64,000 nt of DNA from Pseudoalteromonas arctica A 37-1-2 (GCF_000238395.3 NZ_CP011025.1:2108001-2172000), one strand, 5' to 3'; shown: positions 17,975 to 27,151, counted from the first letter of the stretch. The notes: generated from the letters alone by a model not told the origin. Program-made: numbers and translations.

Positions 17975-19897
17975 TTAAATATCATCACTGTACTCAAACG
18001 CTTGGAGCGTCACGCTGCTAACAAATCCGCCATCATCAGGATATGTAACTAATATTGTATTATTGGTTTTTAACAGCTCGTTTGGTACTTCGATTTCTAG
18101 CATACTAAATACTTGTGGGCGAAATACTTGCTCATCACCGGCATAATCGGTTGGTACAGTAACTAAAGTGTCATTTACTTTAACGATAGGTTGTTGAGCT
18201 AAATCATGCTCTCTACCAAAACTTAAACGCAATATACCTTTACCATATTCACTTATTTTTACATCGTTAATGTTAAATTTAAGCGCTGTATTGGCTTTAA
18301 TTGCCTGTTTGTAGGTTGTTGCATAGTATTTATGCTCGTCAGACTCAGCAATAATTTTTATATTGTCGCTGAACGTATATTCAATAATTACTGTGGCTTC
18401 TGCGCCTATGTTAATGCTTTTTGGTAACTCATTTTTTACACCAATATTTTGTGATGTTGTTGTAAGTGTTGGCTCACCATTAGCAAAGTGCAAGTGCTTA
18501 ATTTTAATGTTATTAATCGGATTGCTTGGTAGCTCTATTAAATTTAGCAAGGCGCTATTAGCACTTGTTTCTAAATTACTGATAATTACATATGCTTTGT
18601 TATTGTTTACATAACTATCTACTAGTAAGTCGGCTTCGTTTGATTCAGTATTAACACGTGTGCCATTTACATCTGACCACAATTGATAAAATTTAATAAT
18701 GTCGGTGAATACATATTCATCGCCTGTTTCACCTGTTTTTTCGTCATTGTGGCGTAGTAAGCGCCAAGCATAATCGCGTCCCTCATTACCACTCCACTCT
18801 GCTTTTGCTAAACTAAATGGAATGGCTTTAAGTATGAGATTAGGTTTAGCCATAAATTGCATCATCATAGGGCTAAACGATTTCATAGTTTGCCAGTCAT
18901 TTATTGCAGTCCATGGCGTTGCTTCTGTTTTATGGTCACGCCCGCCGTATTCCGAAATCATGAAAGGTTTTACCTTACCTAGTTTAAGCTTTTCGTATTG
19001 CTCCATCATATCCATAGTGGCTTCTATACGGGCTCCTTTAAAGTTAGCAACGCCTTTATCGCGGTTTAAGTAGCCAAAGTCGTAAAGGTGAATCGAAAAA
19101 TAATCCATGTATTCACCGCTGGTATCTAAAAATAGCTTCATTCGCTCATCCCAACGATTAAAATTGTTATCGTCAAACCATGGAAAAGCAGTGGTGTACC
19201 CACCAATCTTAATACTTGTATTAACTTTTCGTATGCCTTGGGCTACTTCGTTATGAAAAATAAATGTATCGATAGGCTTACCGTGATGTACATCAACAAG
19301 TTCGTAAAGTGGCTCATTAAGTATTTCAAGGTATTGTGGGGGTACTGGGCCTTTGTTCGGTCCTTGGTTGTCATTTCGATAAAATTCATTTACAAAATTT
19401 CCCATATATTGACCCACGGCATCGGTATTAGCAAAGCTCCATTCGCCTTTGCCTTCATGATTACCAATCCAAAACTGATTAATTTGCCCGCCTATCATTA
19501 CGTGGGCTCTATTGTCGTATTTATGAAGCTTCGACAACGTTTTACCATAATAATCTTCGCGAGCAGTTTTGCCATAAGCAGCGATACTCTCAGGGCTTGC
19601 GTACCCTAGATTATTTGGGTTCTGCTCAACTTGAGTCGCGTAATACGGCATAGAACCGTTATCACGACCAAAGTACACATCAAGGTCGTTAAGTAAGTAG
19701 TCGAGCTTATCTTCTTCCCCCTTCCAATCGGTTGTTGTTAGCATCGAATGCATAACAATATATTTGCTTCTATCAAAGGTTGATAGGCCGTCAATACTTC
19801 GCTTTACGTTTAAATTTACGGATACTTCTGGCTGTGCGACTAAATTGCTTGATGCAGTACATGCAAATGCAATTAAAAGTGAGCTAATGACTTTCAT
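17975..19897 (-). CDS. GH86 beta-agarase/porphyranase without CBM
   Basis: A 640-residue secreted GH86 enzyme. Signal peptide of about 21 residues (ends NLVA). The catalytic domain begins almost at once, with acid/base Glu195 in ILNEPLYEL and nucleophile Glu316 in MISEYGGR, followed by two beta-sandwich domains like those of the other GH86 protein. It lacks the ricin-like module. It is third in a tight operon after an alcohol dehydrogenase and an esterase D-like gene (gaps of 11 bases each), next to the P450 demethylase genes. That context links it to release of 6-O-methyl-D-galactose-bearing oligosaccharides, so porphyran is the more likely substrate, though agarose cannot be excluded. Confidence 0.9.
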   Translation of the reverse strand: MKVISSLLIAFACTASSNLVAQPEVSVNLNVKRSIDGLSTFDRSKYIVMHSMLTTTDWKGEEDKLDYLLNDLDVYFGRDNGSMPYYATQVEQNPNNLGYASPESIAAYGKTAREDYYGKTLSKLHKYDNRAHVMIGGQINQFWIGNHEGKGEWSFANTDAVGQYMGNFVNEFYRNDNQGPNKGPVPPQYLEILNEPLYELVDVHHGKPIDTFIFHNEVAQGIRKVNTSIKIGGYTTAFPWFDDNNFNRWDERMKLFLDTSGEYMDYFSIHLYDFGYLNRDKGVANFKGARIEATMDMMEQYEKLKLGKVKPFMISEYGGRDHKTEATPWTAINDWQTMKSFSPMMMQFMAKPNLILKAIPFSLAKAEWSGNEGRDYAWRLLRHNDEKTGETGDEYVFTDIIKFYQLWSDVNGTRVNTESNEADLLVDSYVNNNKAYVIISNLETSANSALLNLIELPSNPINNIKIKHLHFANGEPTLTTTSQNIGVKNELPKSINIGAEATVIIEYTFSDNIKIIAESDEHKYYATTYKQAIKANTALKFNINDVKISEYGKGILRLSFGREHDLAQQPIVKVNDTLVTVPTDYAGDEQVFRPQVFSMLEIEVPNELLKTNNTILVTYPDDGGFVSSVTLQAFEYSDDI

Positions 19898-19908
19898 GGG
19901 TTATCTCC

Positions 19909-20727
19909 TTATTTTAATTGTGTGTGAGTTTTGCTTTCTAATTGAGCAAAAAAGATCATAGTTTTAGCTACATGTTCGTGCCAATACTCCCAGCAATGGG
20001 TGCCTGCAAAAATATCGAACGTATGAGGAACATTTTCATCAACTAGCTTTTTTGCAAGCGCAGTATTAGCACTAAAAAGTACATCGTCTTTTCCGCAATC
20101 AAATCGCAGTGGCGGTAATGTCTTTTTATTCGCGCTCAATGTTTTAAACACGTCGCCTTTGTACTTATCAGTGGTTTTTTTTAGTGGCTTTAGAGTGTGT
20201 TCATCAACAAAGTGATTAAAGTCGTCAAGCTCAGTAATTGATGAATGCGCTGATATACCGCTAAAAATAGTTGGATGCTTTGCACCTAAACATAATGCTC
20301 CATACCCTCCCATTGAAAGGCCCGTAATATAAATATTTGATGAGCTCGAGCACATTGGTTGAGTTTGAATAACAGCGCTAATCACATCATCAACTATCCA
20401 TGCTTCATAATCTGCATTTTTAAGTGGCAAATACCCGCTGCCCTCGGCGTGCGCGCCATCTGATGGCATCACTAATACAAACTCGTTAAGGCCACTGCTA
20501 CGAAGCTGCTGATACACTTTATGTACGCCCCCTAGCTGGCTCCACACCCAGTGGCTACCATACACACCATGCAGTAATACAATCATAGGTACATTTTTAT
20601 TACTGGTTGCTTCTTGGTAAATGCTTATATCACCTCGCCCTTTTAAGTGGCTGCTATACGCGGTTAGCGTTACAAAGTTATCAGCGGTGTAGCTGCTATT
20701 TGATATTTCTAAACGATGAATTGCCAT
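19909..20727 (-). CDS. Esterase D / S-formylglutathione hydrolase-like enzyme
   Basis: A 272-residue alpha/beta hydrolase of the esterase D family, which includes S-formylglutathione hydrolase. Features: oxyanion region LLHGVYGSHWVW, nucleophile Ser in GLSMGGYGAL, DDVL acid region, and a C-terminal catalytic His near GTHCWEYW. No signal peptide, so cytoplasmic. It is the middle gene of the operon alcohol dehydrogenase, esterase, GH86 with 11-base gaps. Since the adjoining P450 system is expected to release formaldehyde, the likely role is hydrolysis of S-formylglutathione (or another thiol-formyl adduct) to formate. An alternative is a carbohydrate esterase, but the cytoplasmic location and partners favour the first. 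Confidence 0.75.
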   Translation of the reverse strand: MAIHRLEISNSSYTADNFVTLTAYSSHLKGRGDISIYQEATSNKNVPMIVLLHGVYGSHWVWSQLGGVHKVYQQLRSSGLNEFVLVMPSDGAHAEGSGYLPLKNADYEAWIVDDVISAVIQTQPMCSSSSNIYITGLSMGGYGALCLGAKHPTIFSGISAHSSITELDDFNHFVDEHTLKPLKKTTDKYKGDVFKTLSANKKTLPPLRFDCGKDDVLFSANTALAKKLVDENVPHTFDIFAGTHCWEYWHEHVAKTMIFFAQLESKTHTQLK

Positions 20728-20738
20728 TTTATACTCCT

Positions 20739-21848
20739 TTAATCATCAAACACGACGACACCTTTAGCGATACGCCCTGCTAGCATGTCGTCAAAGCCTG
20801 TTTGTAACTCATCTAACGAGTAAGTTTTTGTGACTAGCTCATCGAGCTTGAGCTTTTTTGCGTCATAAAGGTCTAGTATTTGAGCAAAGTCGCGCTTAGG
20901 ATTACATTGCCCGTAGAGCGGATTTATATAAATTTTATCCCATTCAAATAGTTCGCAATCAAAATCTATTTTTTGCTCAATGCCACTCACTTGCACCGCA
21001 ACGCCCGCGCTGCGTATTAATGCTAATGGCGCTGAACCAAGTGCCGGCACTGCTGTACACTCAAAGGCATAATCGGCTCCGCGACTATTTGTTAGCGCTT
21101 TAACTTCGTTTATCATGTGAACTAAATCAGGGTCATACTTTTTAGCAAGTACGGTATGTGTAGCACCAAATGCTTTAGCTTGTGTTAATCGCTCCGGTGA
21201 CAAATCAATTGCTATTATTTTAGCGGCGCCTGAAATTGCAGCCCCTTGTATTGCATTTAGTCCTACGCCTCCACAGCCTAATACGGCCACTGAAGAACCT
21301 GCTTTTACTTTAGCTGCATTAACTACTGATCCATAACCGGTCATTACGCCGCAACCAACAATACTTGCACTTGGAAAAGGAATGTCACTGTGTATTTTTA
21401 TAACTGCAGCAGCCTTAACGACGGTGTATTCGCTCATCGTACCTAAATGAAATGAGCGCTCTAAGCTATTGCCATTATGCTCACACGCTTGTTTACCTGC
21501 GTGCCCGCATAAACCATTGCCCGTTACGGGGCTATTTACTTCACAAATGTGTAAATTACCCTCTTGGCACTGGAAACACTCACCACACGGAATTGCCCAA
21601 TTTAGTATTACTTTATCGCCGATAGTAAATTCCGTTATACCTTCGCCCAACTCAACAACGGTTCCTGCGCCTTCATGACCAATGATAAATTTTTTATTCC
21701 ACGTTTTAATTGAATCCCAATCTGTATGACAAATACCTGAGGCTTTTATTTTAATTTTTACTTCGCCAGCACTTGGTTTTCCGACATTAACGGTATCGAA
21801 GAAAAAACCGCCTTTTCCATCTGCAATTGCAGCTTTTGCCTTGTACAT
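20739..21848 (-). CDS. Zinc alcohol dehydrogenase, class III-like
   Basis: A 369-residue medium-chain zinc dehydrogenase. Catalytic zinc ligands are in SGICHTD and GHEGAG; structural zinc is held by CGECFQCQEGNLHIC. The Rossmann NAD site is VLGCGGVGLNA. It resembles the class III/formaldehyde group. Start chosen at 21848 (MYKAKAA, AGGAGT just upstream); a longer frame to 21971 runs into the divergent AraC gene and is rejected. First gene of a three-gene operon with the esterase D-like enzyme and GH86. Likely oxidises hydroxymethyl-thiol adducts of formaldehyde set free by the P450; a dehydrogenase acting on another alcohol or sugar aldehyde is possible. Confidence 0.82.
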   Translation of the reverse strand: MYKAKAAIADGKGGFFFDTVNVGKPSAGEVKIKIKASGICHTDWDSIKTWNKKFIIGHEGAGTVVELGEGITEFTIGDKVILNWAIPCGECFQCQEGNLHICEVNSPVTGNGLCGHAGKQACEHNGNSLERSFHLGTMSEYTVVKAAAVIKIHSDIPFPSASIVGCGVMTGYGSVVNAAKVKAGSSVAVLGCGGVGLNAIQGAAISGAAKIIAIDLSPERLTQAKAFGATHTVLAKKYDPDLVHMINEVKALTNSRGADYAFECTAVPALGSAPLALIRSAGVAVQVSGIEQKIDFDCELFEWDKIYINPLYGQCNPKRDFAQILDLYDAKKLKLDELVTKTYSLDELQTGFDDMLAGRIAKGVVVFDD

Positions 21849-21884
21849 GTAGACTCCTAAGTCTCTAAATATAAGTATTATGTT

Positions 21885-22739
21885 ATGAAGCAACCGACAA
21901 TTTACTGTGAACCGTTTTGTATAAAAGACGGTTACGATTTCGAAATTCATCATGTAAGTTATCTTCAGCACGATAGCTATTCATGTTTTATGCACTTTCA
22001 TCAGGTGCATGAATTTATATTTTTTGAACAAATTGACGGCACTTATTTTTATCATCAAGGTGAATCGATTCTTTCTGATTTTGAGGCCGTTTTTACACCC
22101 GCTATGGAAACCCACGACTTTGCTTTAAATCCGCGCCCTAAATCTTGGTATATTGTGCAATTTATGCCTGAACGCCTTAATAATCAGGCCTTACAAGAAT
22201 TTATAGAATTACTAAAAACTGGTTTGCATTTAAGCTTTAGCATTGAAATACAAAAAAGGATTCATAAGTTGCTCGCTTGGATGCTTAGCGAATTTAACGA
22301 AAATCCTAAAAGTAAAACCTGTGCTCAACTGTTTGATAGCTTAATCACTATGGTGTGCGAATATGGTAAAAGCAGTTTATCTAAGCAGCAAACGTCATTA
22401 AGTAGCTCAGCAAGTTTTAAAAAGCTTGCTCCGGTAATTAATGAGCTTAAAACAAATAACGGCCTTAACCTGTCACTTGAGCAAGCCGCAGCCCTTTGCC
22501 ATTTATCACCTTCGTATTTTTCAAGGGTATTTAAAAAGCACTTTAGAGAGCCTTATTCCGACTACCTGATTCAGCACAAGTTATATAATGCCGCACGGTT
22601 ACTCGGGCAAAGTGATGTTTCGGTGACTGATATATCTTACGATTTAAGCTTTTCTAGCCCGTCGTATTTTATTAAGCAGTTTAAACATCACTTTAAAGTG
22701 ACTCCGCATCAGTATCGACAGCAGTTACGCCTGAAATAA
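21885..22739 (+). CDS. AraC family transcriptional regulator
   Basis: A 284-residue AraC-type regulator: an N-terminal cupin-like effector domain with HFHQVHEFIFF and a C-terminal double helix-turn-helix (LSLEQAAALCHLSPSYFSRVF and VTDISYDLSFSSPSYFIKQF). It is divergent from the alcohol dehydrogenase operon with only 36 bases between the start codons, so the two promoters must overlap. Its 3' end overlaps that of the convergent ferredoxin reductase gene by 15 bases. Best guess is that it senses a methylated galactose or related sugar and controls the flanking formaldehyde and P450 operons. No copy of the ATTGTTAACAAT palindrome lies in its gap. Confidence 0.88.
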   Translation: MKQPTIYCEPFCIKDGYDFEIHHVSYLQHDSYSCFMHFHQVHEFIFFEQIDGTYFYHQGESILSDFEAVFTPAMETHDFALNPRPKSWYIVQFMPERLNNQALQEFIELLKTGLHLSFSIEIQKRIHKLLAWMLSEFNENPKSKTCAQLFDSLITMVCEYGKSSLSKQQTSLSSSASFKKLAPVINELKTNNGLNLSLEQAAALCHLSPSYFSRVFKKHFREPYSDYLIQHKLYNAARLLGQSDVSVTDISYDLSFSSPSYFIKQFKHHFKVTPHQYRQQLRLK

Positions 22740-24002
22740 CTGAGGCTTTGCAAGTGCTATAGTCAAATTGTTCAATACCTGTTTGTTTACCTTTAAACCT
22801 TGCTTAATAGCCTGTGTGCCAAGTACATAGGCCTTTGCATAATTAACAGCTTCCACACAAAGCAGTGTGTCGTTATTAAAGTACCAAAGTGAAAATTGAC
22901 CGGGAGCTTCTTGGCGCTTAATAATCTCGTTATAGCCTTGTGATAAACCTACTATTTGTAATTTATATTCGTATTGATCTGACCAAAACCAAGGGAGTGC
23001 AGGAGCTGACGTATTATTTTTAGCTAAAAACTGCGCAGCAACTTTAGCTTGGTCAACTGCGTTTTGTACCGACTCAAGTCTGATCCAACGATTATAAATT
23101 TTATTAAAATGAATAGTGCAATCACCAATTGAGTAGATATCAGGGTGTGATGTTTGGCATACGTCATTTACTTTTATGCCTTGATCAACCACCAGCTCAG
23201 CATCTGTTGCAAGTTGTGTATTTAGCCTTACACCTACGCCAATTAAAATAAAATCGGCGGGATACTCACTACCATCACTACATTGCACATAATGTTTATT
23301 GTTTGTGTGCTTAATTTGTACAATATCTTTTGCTGTTTGCAGGTCTACCCCCTTCGCTTTGTGTAAATCAGTTAAAAAGTCAGACATAGCAGATGATGTG
23401 ACTCGCGATAGTATTTTTTCTTGTTTTTCGATAACCGTTACTTTAGCGCCAAGTGCAATAAAGGATGACGCCGATTCAAGGCCGATATAACCTCCACCAA
23501 TAATCACCACTTCTTTGTTAGTGCTTGCACTTAGCGCTTTTTTTATTGCTACGGCATCACTATGTGTTCGCATTGCGAAATATTGAGAGGTGCCATATTC
23601 ATCTACAGTTTCACTAAGGCCTGTAATTGGAGGAATAAAAGCTGAGCAACCGGTTGCGATTACTAATTTATCAAATGCTAGATGCTTATTATTTTCAAGA
23701 GTAACTATTTTGTTATCTTTATTAATTGCAGTAACACGCTTACCTAAACATAAATCTATATGGCTATCTGTGTAGGATTTTTGCACCTTTAAAGGTATTG
23801 ATTTTACCTCTAACGATTGCAGCGTTTTTTTAGACAGCGGTGGCCTGTGATATGGCAGTTCAGGATCGCTATCGAGTAATGTAATTTTACCCAGCCAACC
23901 TTGCTGGCGTAAGTTAAATGCAAAGTTAACGCCGCCATGGCTTGCACCAATAATAACAACGCTTTGCTGCAGTGAGTTTGGCTCTAATTGTGTGTTTTGC
24001 AT
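22725..24002 (-). CDS. Ferredoxin-NAD(P)H reductase of the P450 system
   Basis: A 425-residue flavoprotein of the putidaredoxin/rhodocoxin reductase family. Residues 15-22 carry the FAD Rossmann motif (VIIGASHGGV), PYHRPPLSK is the typical early motif, a second Rossmann motif VIIGGGYIGLE binds NAD(P)H, and YSIGDCT closes the FAD domain. It moves electrons from NAD(P)H to the [2Fe-2S] ferredoxin encoded just upstream (16-base gap), which feeds the P450. It is the third gene of the operon P450, ferredoxin, reductase. Slight convergent overlap with the AraC gene (15 bases) may matter for transcription. Confidence 0.92.
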   Translation of the reverse strand: MQNTQLEPNSLQQSVVIIGASHGGVNFAFNLRQQGWLGKITLLDSDPELPYHRPPLSKKTLQSLEVKSIPLKVQKSYTDSHIDLCLGKRVTAINKDNKIVTLENNKHLAFDKLVIATGCSAFIPPITGLSETVDEYGTSQYFAMRTHSDAVAIKKALSASTNKEVVIIGGGYIGLESASSFIALGAKVTVIEKQEKILSRVTSSAMSDFLTDLHKAKGVDLQTAKDIVQIKHTNNKHYVQCSDGSEYPADFILIGVGVRLNTQLATDAELVVDQGIKVNDVCQTSHPDIYSIGDCTIHFNKIYNRWIRLESVQNAVDQAKVAAQFLAKNNTSAPALPWFWSDQYEYKLQIVGLSQGYNEIIKRQEAPGQFSLWYFNNDTLLCVEAVNYAKAYVLGTQAIKQGLKVNKQVLNNLTIALAKPQLFQA

Positions 24003-24018
24003 AATGCTGTACCCGCTT

Positions 24019-24327
24019 TTAATTGGCTACTCTGAAGGTCATGCCATCAATATTTTCAGACACCTCAATTTGGCAACATAAACGGCTGTATTGCGTTACG
24101 TTATCGTCCAGCTCTAGCATGTCGCTTTCTATCTCATCGGGTGTGCCTACTTTTTTAAAGTCATCCGGTGTTAAGTAAATATGACACGTTGCACACGAAC
24201 ATACACCGCCGCAATCACCATCAATACCAGCAACACCATTTGCTGATGCCAGTTCCATTAGCGAGCCACTGTCGCCTTCTACTTCAACTGCATCGTTTGT
24301 TTTGGTTATAAATATTACTTTCGCCAT
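24019..24327 (-). CDS. [2Fe-2S] ferredoxin, adrenodoxin type
   Basis: A 102-residue ferredoxin with the cluster ligands Cys39, Cys45, Cys48 and a C-terminal Cys (84 or 85), the C-x5-C-x2-C-x36-C pattern of adrenodoxin/putidaredoxin ferredoxins that serve P450s. Two cysteines beyond the usual set are present: Cys43 inside the loop, and the neighbour of the last ligand (LCC). It lies between P450 (60 bases upstream) and reductase (16 bases downstream), so it is the electron carrier of this three-part system. Confidence 0.93.
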   Translation of the reverse strand: MAKVIFITKTNDAVEVEGDSGSLMELASANGVAGIDGDCGGVCSCATCHIYLTPDDFKKVGTPDEIESDMLELDDNVTQYSRLCCQIEVSENIDGMTFRVAN

Positions 24328-24387
24328 CGTATTAATCCTCTACTTTTACTTGTTACTATATTTATTTAACTATTTTCTACGGTGTTT

Positions 24388-25560
24388 TTATTTTGATTTA
24401 AAGCTAACGTGCAGACTGTTAAAGCCAACCTTTCTTGAAAACTCACCGAGTTTTTCAATATTTTCATCTGCTTTTATTGCCTCTATTTGAGCAACTTTAT
24501 TAGCAAGCGATAACACTAGTTGACGTAAAATTTGGCGGGCATGCGTTGCGCCCAAACAATTGTGATGGCTAAAACCAAAACTAATATGCGGGTTAACTTT
24601 TCGATCGAAGTCGACATTGTTAGGGTTTTTGAATACCTTTTCATCGCGATTAGCCGACGCCCAACATAACGAAACTCGTGTGTCGGCTTTTATAGCGTGC
24701 TCACATACACTTGTGTCTTGCGTAGCGACACGGCCCATTTGCGTAAGCGGCGAAAAATAGCGAATTAGTTCTTCTACGGCCCTGTTTAATATTTCAGGCT
24801 CATCATCAATACGCTTTAAATCGCTGATGTTTTCGCTAAAGTAGGCAATAGAGTTTGTGATCGCGTTTATAACGGTGTCGCGCCCCCCTGCAAAGGTGAG
24901 GATCATCACACCTTTTACTTCTTCTTTACTCAGCTTTTTACCGTTCGCCTGTGAATTTAAAAGCACTGAATATAAATCATCACCCGGGATTGCAATGGCG
25001 TTTTCTATTTGCTCATCAATGTAGTTGTATAGAATATTGGCTTTATCGCCATCAAGGTCACTGTCTTCACTTCTAAATACATGAGTACCCCAATCTATCC
25101 ATGTTTGTGCTTTATCCATTGAGGTATTAAGTAACAGCGTTAACGCTTTAGATTGAAGTGGTAAAGCAAATTGTGACACCACATCAAACGACTCTGCTTT
25201 AAAGGCGTTTTCAATAGTTTCATCAATAATGGTTTGTAAACGCGCTTGGTAACATTCATCTAATGGGCGTTTAAACCAAGGGTTTAATAATTCACGAAAG
25301 CCACCGTGCTGAGGAGGGTCTACTTCAAACGGAATTTGGCGTGTTTCACGTATTGCCACTTCTGATGGAATTACAATACGTCCAGGTTTAGCACCCGATT
25401 GAAAAACAGCACAATTATGCGCTGCTTTTCGTACATCTTTTAAGCCTAAGATCATATTTACAGGATCGTTTTGGTCATCCATTTGACCCATTCCTGTTAC
25501 TTTTCGTTGCTGTGCAAACGCATCGGGAAACTCGCTAATACCAGTTACTTTTGACATCAT
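24388..25560 (-). CDS. Cytochrome P450, likely 6-O-methyl-galactose demethylase
   Basis: A 390-residue soluble bacterial P450. The heme thiolate is about Cys335 in FGFSHHNCLG; the I-helix oxygen-activation motif reads FAGGRDT; the ExxR pair is in EELIR. P450s in this genomic setting (with ferredoxin, ferredoxin reductase and galactan enzymes) are known in marine bacteria to demethylate 6-O-methyl-D-galactose of porphyran oxidatively, releasing D-galactose and formaldehyde (established for Zobellia and Formosa enzymes). Sequence and context here fit that function well; the substrate itself is inferred. It is first gene of the operon and has its own promoter region upstream, without the locus palindrome. 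Confidence 0.85.
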   Translation of the reverse strand: MMSKVTGISEFPDAFAQQRKVTGMGQMDDQNDPVNMILGLKDVRKAAHNCAVFQSGAKPGRIVIPSEVAIRETRQIPFEVDPPQHGGFRELLNPWFKRPLDECYQARLQTIIDETIENAFKAESFDVVSQFALPLQSKALTLLLNTSMDKAQTWIDWGTHVFRSEDSDLDGDKANILYNYIDEQIENAIAIPGDDLYSVLLNSQANGKKLSKEEVKGVMILTFAGGRDTVINAITNSIAYFSENISDLKRIDDEPEILNRAVEELIRYFSPLTQMGRVATQDTSVCEHAIKADTRVSLCWASANRDEKVFKNPNNVDFDRKVNPHISFGFSHHNCLGATHARQILRQLVLSLANKVAQIEAIKADENIEKLGEFSRKVGFNSLHVSFKSK

Positions 25561-26008
25561 AATGAAACCTAATTTCTATTATTAATCTATTTTTGTTACA
25601 CCATTTTAATCGCAACTTTATTATACAAATACACGGATTTTGCTTAAAAATGGTAATTTGATGCTCTTTATTGCTATTTTAAATATAAAAAAGCCAGCAA
25701 TTAAAGCTGGCTTTTGACGGAGTTGTGAGAGCCCCTAACTAATTAATTTAAAATCTAGGTAATGAAGCTATTTTCGGTGTGAATTGCAACCAACAGTTTT
25801 ACAGCAGACTAAGCAATTTGGGTTTGTGTAAAAAAATCAATATTTGCAATGGCAATAACTATTTACCTTTATAAAAGCGTCCACAAAATCAGTACTCATA
25901 AATTAAAACTTATGACAAAGAGATTATCATTCATTCCTTGATAAATAATTTCTACACTGAATTTGTGGACACACAACAACTCTTTTCTTTTATTACTAAT
26001 TTTTCTAG
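25561..26008. other. Gap between P450 and cycloisomerase genes
   Basis: 448 bases. The part nearest 25561 should carry the P450 promoter. A terminator for the upstream minus-strand gene lies at 25687-25715. An inverted repeat GTCCACAAAAT (25879-25889) and ATTTGTGGAC (25961-25970) spans about 90 bases and could frame a structured RNA or an old element. No gene is supported. Confidence 0.45.
25687..25715 (-). terminator. Terminator downstream of cycloisomerase gene
   Basis: Stem AAAAGCCAGC/GCTGGCTTTT with a 7-base loop and a T run on the minus strand. It lies almost 300 bases after the cycloisomerase stop codon, so that mRNA would have an unusually long 3' tail. Confidence 0.75.
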
Positions 26009-27118
26009 TTACGACTGTTTAATTAAATGTGTTCTCATTAGTTGAGGGTCAAATTCTACACCCGTCCCAATTATATCTGGCGCGCACGCTTGCCCATTTT
26101 CAAGCTTTAAAGGACGTGTTGTATATTCATCTATAGGGAATGAATGAACTTCTAAAAAACCAGCGTGAGGCTGAGATGCCAACAGTGATACATGTAGTTC
26201 ATGCATGCCATGGCTACAAATAGGTAAATTATGGGTATATGCCATACTCGCTACATGTAACCACCCTGTTATGCCACCAATATTTGATGCATCTGGTTGT
26301 AAAAAACCTAATTTAGCTTGGTCAATCGCATAGCCAAATTCGTGCAATGTATGTAAATTCTCACCCATTGCAAGCGGTATCGAAGTAGCTTGCGCTATAC
26401 GAGCAAAGCCTTTGTAATCATCAGGTATGGTAGGTTCTTCAAACCAAGTAATGTCGTATTTTTCAATTGATTTGGCAAAACGAATAGCTTGCTCGACACT
26501 CATTGAATAATTAGCATCTACCATAAGCGTTTTATCTTCGCCAATTAGATCTCTTACTGCGGCTACGCGTTCTATGTCTTCTTTAAAGTTGGGTTTACCT
26601 ACTTTAATTTTTACTGCATTAAAACCACGCTGCAGGTAACCACCTATATTATTAAGCAGCTTTTCTTGGCTAAAGTTTAAATCTATTCCACCTGCATAAC
26701 ATTTTGTTTGATTACAGCTACCGCCCGCGACTTGCCATAATGGCGCGTTTAAACGCTTACATTTAATATCCCACAGCGCTATATCGACTGCAGATATGGC
26801 AAAACTAAGTAAACCACCACGGCCAACATAATGAAGTTCCCACTGTAATTTGTCCCAAATTGCCATGATAGACATTGAACTTTGTCCAATTAGACCAGGC
26901 TTAATTTCATCGTTAAGAAGTGAATAAATTGCACGACCACCTTTACCGCCAGTGTAGGTATACCCCATCCCCTCATAACCATCATGAGTTATAATATGCA
27001 GTGTAATAACTTCAAAGTGAGTGTGATCACCGTGCTTCGCATCACTTAGCACTTCAGCTAACGGAATTTGGTAATACTCGACTTTTACACTTTTAATTGT
27101 TTGTGATGATACTTTCAT
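26009..27118 (-). CDS. 3,6-anhydro-L-galactonate cycloisomerase (enolase superfamily)
   Basis: A 369-residue mandelate racemase/enolase superfamily enzyme. The general lysine is in VKIKVG, metal ligands are in MVDANYS, WFEEPT and MGENLH, and the C-terminal catalytic His is in CSHGMHELH. It strongly resembles, from memory, the characterised Vibrio 3,6-anhydro-alpha-L-galactonate cycloisomerase, including the N-terminal [14 protein letters not shown] and YTYTGGKGG segments. That enzyme turns 3,6-anhydro-L-galactonate into 2-keto-3-deoxy-L-galactonate, the key step in using the anhydro sugar of agar. The exact operator palindrome sits 34 bases upstream of the start. The dehydrogenase making its substrate is not in this window. 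Confidence 0.9.
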   Translation of the reverse strand: MKVSSQTIKSVKVEYYQIPLAEVLSDAKHGDHTHFEVITLHIITHDGYEGMGYTYTGGKGGRAIYSLLNDEIKPGLIGQSSMSIMAIWDKLQWELHYVGRGGLLSFAISAVDIALWDIKCKRLNAPLWQVAGGSCNQTKCYAGGIDLNFSQEKLLNNIGGYLQRGFNAVKIKVGKPNFKEDIERVAAVRDLIGEDKTLMVDANYSMSVEQAIRFAKSIEKYDITWFEEPTIPDDYKGFARIAQATSIPLAMGENLHTLHEFGYAIDQAKLGFLQPDASNIGGITGWLHVASMAYTHNLPICSHGMHELHVSLLASQPHAGFLEVHSFPIDEYTTRPLKLENGQACAPDIIGTGVEFDPQLMRTHLIKQS

Positions 27119-27151
27119 TAAGCCACCGAATTAGTTTACATAACACTGTTC

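Noticed and set aside
21849..21971. Longer N-terminus for the alcohol dehydrogenase
   Set aside because: Overlaps the divergent AraC coding region and adds 41 residues foreign to the family.
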